Shown: positions 62,013 through 64,000 of the stretch, one piece after another
How the letters are laid out: each line of letters begins with the position of its first letter
Position numbering within the stretch: position 1 is the stretch's first letter
NCBI GenBank assembly: GCA_963783245.1
Contig: CAWAMS010000002.1
Coordinates: 1 to 64,000, forward strand
Reading direction: 5' to 3'
Source of the DNA: Bog-473 sp963783245
GTDB taxonomy: Bacteria; Actinomycetota; Acidimicrobiia; Acidimicrobiales; RAAP-2
DNA: 64,000 nt
Made by a program: the position numbers and the translations under genes
The notes under the pieces: model-generated
Seen by the model: only the letters and a program-made list of their open reading frames with translations
What the model was told of the DNA's origin: nothing
The model's database searches: none

Positions 62013-62669
62013 ATGGCTAGTCGTGTGGAGTCAGCCGCCAAGACTCGACGCGCCCTGCTCGATGCAGCCTCCGAACTCCTCGACGCGGGCGGCCCAGAGG
62101 CAGTCACCTTGCGGGAAGTGGGCACCCTCGCCGGCGTGTCTCGGGCCGCGCCGTACCGGCACTTCGCTGACAAGGAAGGACTGCTGACCGCGGTTTCCGT
62201 TGAAAGCTGGGAACGGATGGCCGACGCCTTGAGGACCAACGGCGCCATAGATGCAGCGCCTTCCGAACAGCTGCAGGATGCATTGATGGCATTCGTCGAG
62301 CTGGGCAGGGAACGTCCTCACCTGTACCAGCTGATGTTCGTCATATCCAAGAGCGACCCCGGAGCAGGAGGTCGAGCCGCTTCCCGGGCACAGGATGAGT
62401 TCCTCTCGATCGTGGCTGCACTGGTCGGCCCGGCGGATGCACTGCGCTACGGCGCCTTGCTGTTCAGCGGCGCCCACGGTATTGCCGAGCTGGAGATCAG
62501 CGGGCATCTGACCGAGGAGAAGTGGCGGACAACCGCAGAAGATCTCATTGCCACCTTGGTGAGCATGACGAGCGACCATCACCGGGCGACGCGCGGGCGA
62601 TCCGCCGGCTCTGCCAGGCGACGACCTCGCACGACGCCGAGTGTGAAGGAGGAAGTGGTCGAGGGGTAG
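62013..62669 (+). CDS. TetR-family repressor
   Basis: 218 residues. Helix-turn-helix: ALLDAASELLDAGGPEAVTLREVGTLAGVSRAAPYRHFADKEGLL. The C-terminal part (LQDALMAFVELGRERPHLYQLMFVISK) is of the TetR_C_13/WHG type. The last ~30 residues are basic and disordered (RSAGSARRRPRTTPS). Divergent from the ferredoxin-Rieske operon with a palindrome over the promoter, so it probably represses that operon until a substrate is present. Confidence 0.9.
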   Translation: MASRVESAAKTRRALLDAASELLDAGGPEAVTLREVGTLAGVSRAAPYRHFADKEGLLTAVSVESWERMADALRTNGAIDAAPSEQLQDALMAFVELGRERPHLYQLMFVISKSDPGAGGRAASRAQDEFLSIVAALVGPADALRYGALLFSGAHGIAELEISGHLTEEKWRTTAEDLIATLVSMTSDHHRATRGRSAGSARRRPRTTPSVKEEVVEG

Positions 62670-62724
62670 CGAGGCCTGTTGGACCCGGGATTTTCGAGCG
62701 GGCTATGTGGCCGTTGCTGGAAGG

Positions 62725-63855
62725 TCATAGTTCCGTGTCCGGTGGAGCTGCGGGTAGTTGCACCATGACGCGGAGCCCGCCAGCGTCCCGAGGGGAGAGT
62801 GAGAGTGTGCCGTCGTGTGCTTGTGCGATGCTTTTGACGATTACCAAACCGAGTCCGACACCTTCGTGGTCCGTGCGTATGCGCTCGGTGCCACGCTGAA
62901 ACGGTTCGACAAGCGTGGAAACAACCTGCGGGGTGAGCTTTTCTCCGGTGTTCTCGACAGTGAGCGTCACACTCTCGGGGTGAACGCCGGTCGTCACCCA
63001 CACCGTGCCCTGTGCGGGTAGATTGTGGACTATCGCGTTGTGCACGAGGTTCGTCGTCAGCTGCAGCAGCAGCGCCTCTGAGCCGAGGGTGGGCGTCACG
63101 TCGCCGGAGGTCTTGATGGTCACGCCACGTTTTTCGGCGAAGGGGAGGAGCGTTTCAGTGGCTTCTTCAGCGATGAGCGACAGGTCAACGGGTGCCGGGG
63201 TGAATGACTGCTGATCGGCACGGCTGAGGAGAAGCAATGCCTCGGTGAGTTCGATCGCTCGGGTGTTGACGACATGGAGGCGTTCGACGAGTTCGCTACC
63301 GTCGTCGTTCGGATTGTTGCGAGCCACGTCGAGAAGAGTCTGCGTGATGGCCAGCGGGGTCCGCAGTTCGTGGGAGGCGTTGGCTGCGAATCTCTGCTGT
63401 TCAGCGACCCGCGCCTCGAGGCGGGCGAGCATTGTGTCGAAGGCATCAGCGAGCTCGCGGAACTCGTCTTTAGGGCCCGGTAGCGCGATCCGATGGGTGA
63501 GCGAGCCGGTCGCAGCCATACGGGTGGCGTCGGTGATGCGTGAGAGGGGGGCGAGCATCCGGCCGGCGAGCAGCCACCCTCCCACGAGACCGAACACCAG
63601 CAGGAACGCCCCGAGGATGGCCGCGGCTGGAGCGAAATCGCGCAAGAGAGCACCACGGCTGGGCGAAATGAAGAGGTGAGCGTTGTGGACGATGACGGTC
63701 TCGCCTCTCGGCACGTAACGCAGGAGGAACACCCACACGGCGCCGAGCAACAGGGCTCCCGCAAGGGTGACGAAGCCGGCGTAGCTGAGGGTGAGTTTGA
63801 GGCGAACACTCAGACCAGGCGCTCTATCCACGGTCTCCTCCCTCACGTCCGCCAT
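62725..63855 (-). CDS. Sensor histidine kinase
   Basis: 376 residues. Two membrane helices (LTLSYAGFVTLAGALLLGAVWVFLL and AAAILGAFLLVFGLVGGWLLAG) flank a very short outer loop (~30 residues); then come HAMP (RMLAPLSRITDATRMAATG), the H box FAANASHELRTPLA with H162, the N box NLVHNAIVHN, and the G box HEGVGLGLVIVKSIAQAHDG. The short sensor loop suggests membrane- or envelope-stress sensing. It overlaps the upstream response regulator gene by about 30 bases, forming a two-component operon. Confidence 0.92.
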   Translation of the reverse strand: MADVREETVDRAPGLSVRLKLTLSYAGFVTLAGALLLGAVWVFLLRYVPRGETVIVHNAHLFISPSRGALLRDFAPAAAILGAFLLVFGLVGGWLLAGRMLAPLSRITDATRMAATGSLTHRIALPGPKDEFRELADAFDTMLARLEARVAEQQRFAANASHELRTPLAITQTLLDVARNNPNDDGSELVERLHVVNTRAIELTEALLLLSRADQQSFTPAPVDLSLIAEEATETLLPFAEKRGVTIKTSGDVTPTLGSEALLLQLTTNLVHNAIVHNLPAQGTVWVTTGVHPESVTLTVENTGEKLTPQVVSTLVEPFQRGTERIRTDHEGVGLGLVIVKSIAQAHDGTLSLSPRDAGGLRVMVQLPAAPPDTEL

Positions 63856-64000
63856 TGGACTCAGTATCGATGCGATAGCCGACGCCGGCCAGGGTGGCGA
63901 TGACCCAGGGTTCGCCGAGGCGTTTGCGCAGTGCTGAGACGGTGATCCGTACTGCGTTGGTGAACGGGTCCGCGTTCTCGTCCCACGCCCGTGCCAGGAG
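63824..64000 (-). CDS. OmpR-family response regulator, C-terminal part (gene continues beyond window)
   Basis: The last 58 codons read as the winged-helix DNA-binding domain: LLARAWDENADPFTNAV, RITVSALRKRLGEPW, IATLAGVGYRID, ending at TAG 63826-63824. The receiver domain lies outside the window. It is the partner of the overlapping sensor kinase. Confidence 0.88.
   Translation of the reverse strand, partial: LLARAWDENADPFTNAVRITVSALRKRLGEPWVIATLAGVGYRIDTESNGGREGGDRG

Overview
The window looks like a piece of a high-GC actinomycete chromosome, most likely class Acidimicrobiia or a close relative. The reasons are the conserved actinobacterial order lysA-hom-thrC-rho-rpmE-prfA-prmC-(ywlC)-wecA-atp-murA with rpiB-glyA inserted, a 42-residue GYWLVASDGG-type surface repeat protein, an F420-type FrhB flavoprotein, two TIGR03083 (DinB/maleylpyruvate isomerase-like) proteins, and many start codons placed 6-8 bases after a TANNNT box (leaderless transcripts). 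The taxonomic call is inference from gene order and protein style; no 16S or marker search was possible.

Layout. 1-2.6 kb: the 3' part of a repeat surface protein, then an ArsR/SRPBCC/TIGR03083 trio. 2.68 kb: tRNA-Arg(CCG). 2.8-13.5 kb: aspartate-family amino acid genes (lysA, hom, thrC), rho, L31, RF1 and its methylase, a divergent YrdC-family gene, rpiB and glyA. 13.5-23.2 kb: wecA-like transferase and a complete F-type ATP synthase operon with two very similar b subunits. 23.2-30.8 kb: glpX (reverse), murA, meaB, an internally deleted enoyl-CoA hydratase, treS, maltokinase-like gene and galT. 31.4-39.4 kb: sulfate assimilation (met8/cysG-N, cysN, cysD on the reverse strand; cysH, siroheme sulfite reductase, FrhB-like flavoprotein, a small unknown and an ABC ATPase on the forward strand). 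40.3 kb: tRNA-Ala(CGC).

From 40.35 kb the character changes to accessory DNA. A truncated tyrosine integrase sits directly behind tRNA-Ala. About 18 kb later there is a second, more decayed copy of the same integrase N-terminus in the same orientation, preceded by a decayed copy of the tRNA 3' end. Between them lies a patchwork of small transcriptional units: SDR, TIGR03083, FAD enzyme, SnoaL, an ECF sigma factor, ArsR-SRPBCC, a PNPOx-like protein, orphan FtsX, a BBE-type oxidase, TetR with twin operators, ketopantoate-reductase-like, an epimerase, an orphan solute-binding protein, and a methyltransferase with a divergent TetR. Right of the second integrase remnant is a Rieske oxygenase cluster (ferredoxin, Rieske alpha subunit, a 107-residue unknown, TauD-type dioxygenase) divergent from a TetR gene. 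The window ends in a sensor kinase/response regulator pair.

At least a dozen single-base frameshifts interrupt otherwise well-conserved genes, including essential ones (lysA, hom, thrC, prmC, atpH). Because the reading resumes in perfect register on the other side, most are probably sequencing or assembly indels, so these genes are annotated across the break. The most interesting functional hypothesis is a two-gene (split) F420H2-dependent assimilatory sulfite reductase at 35.3-38.2 kb.
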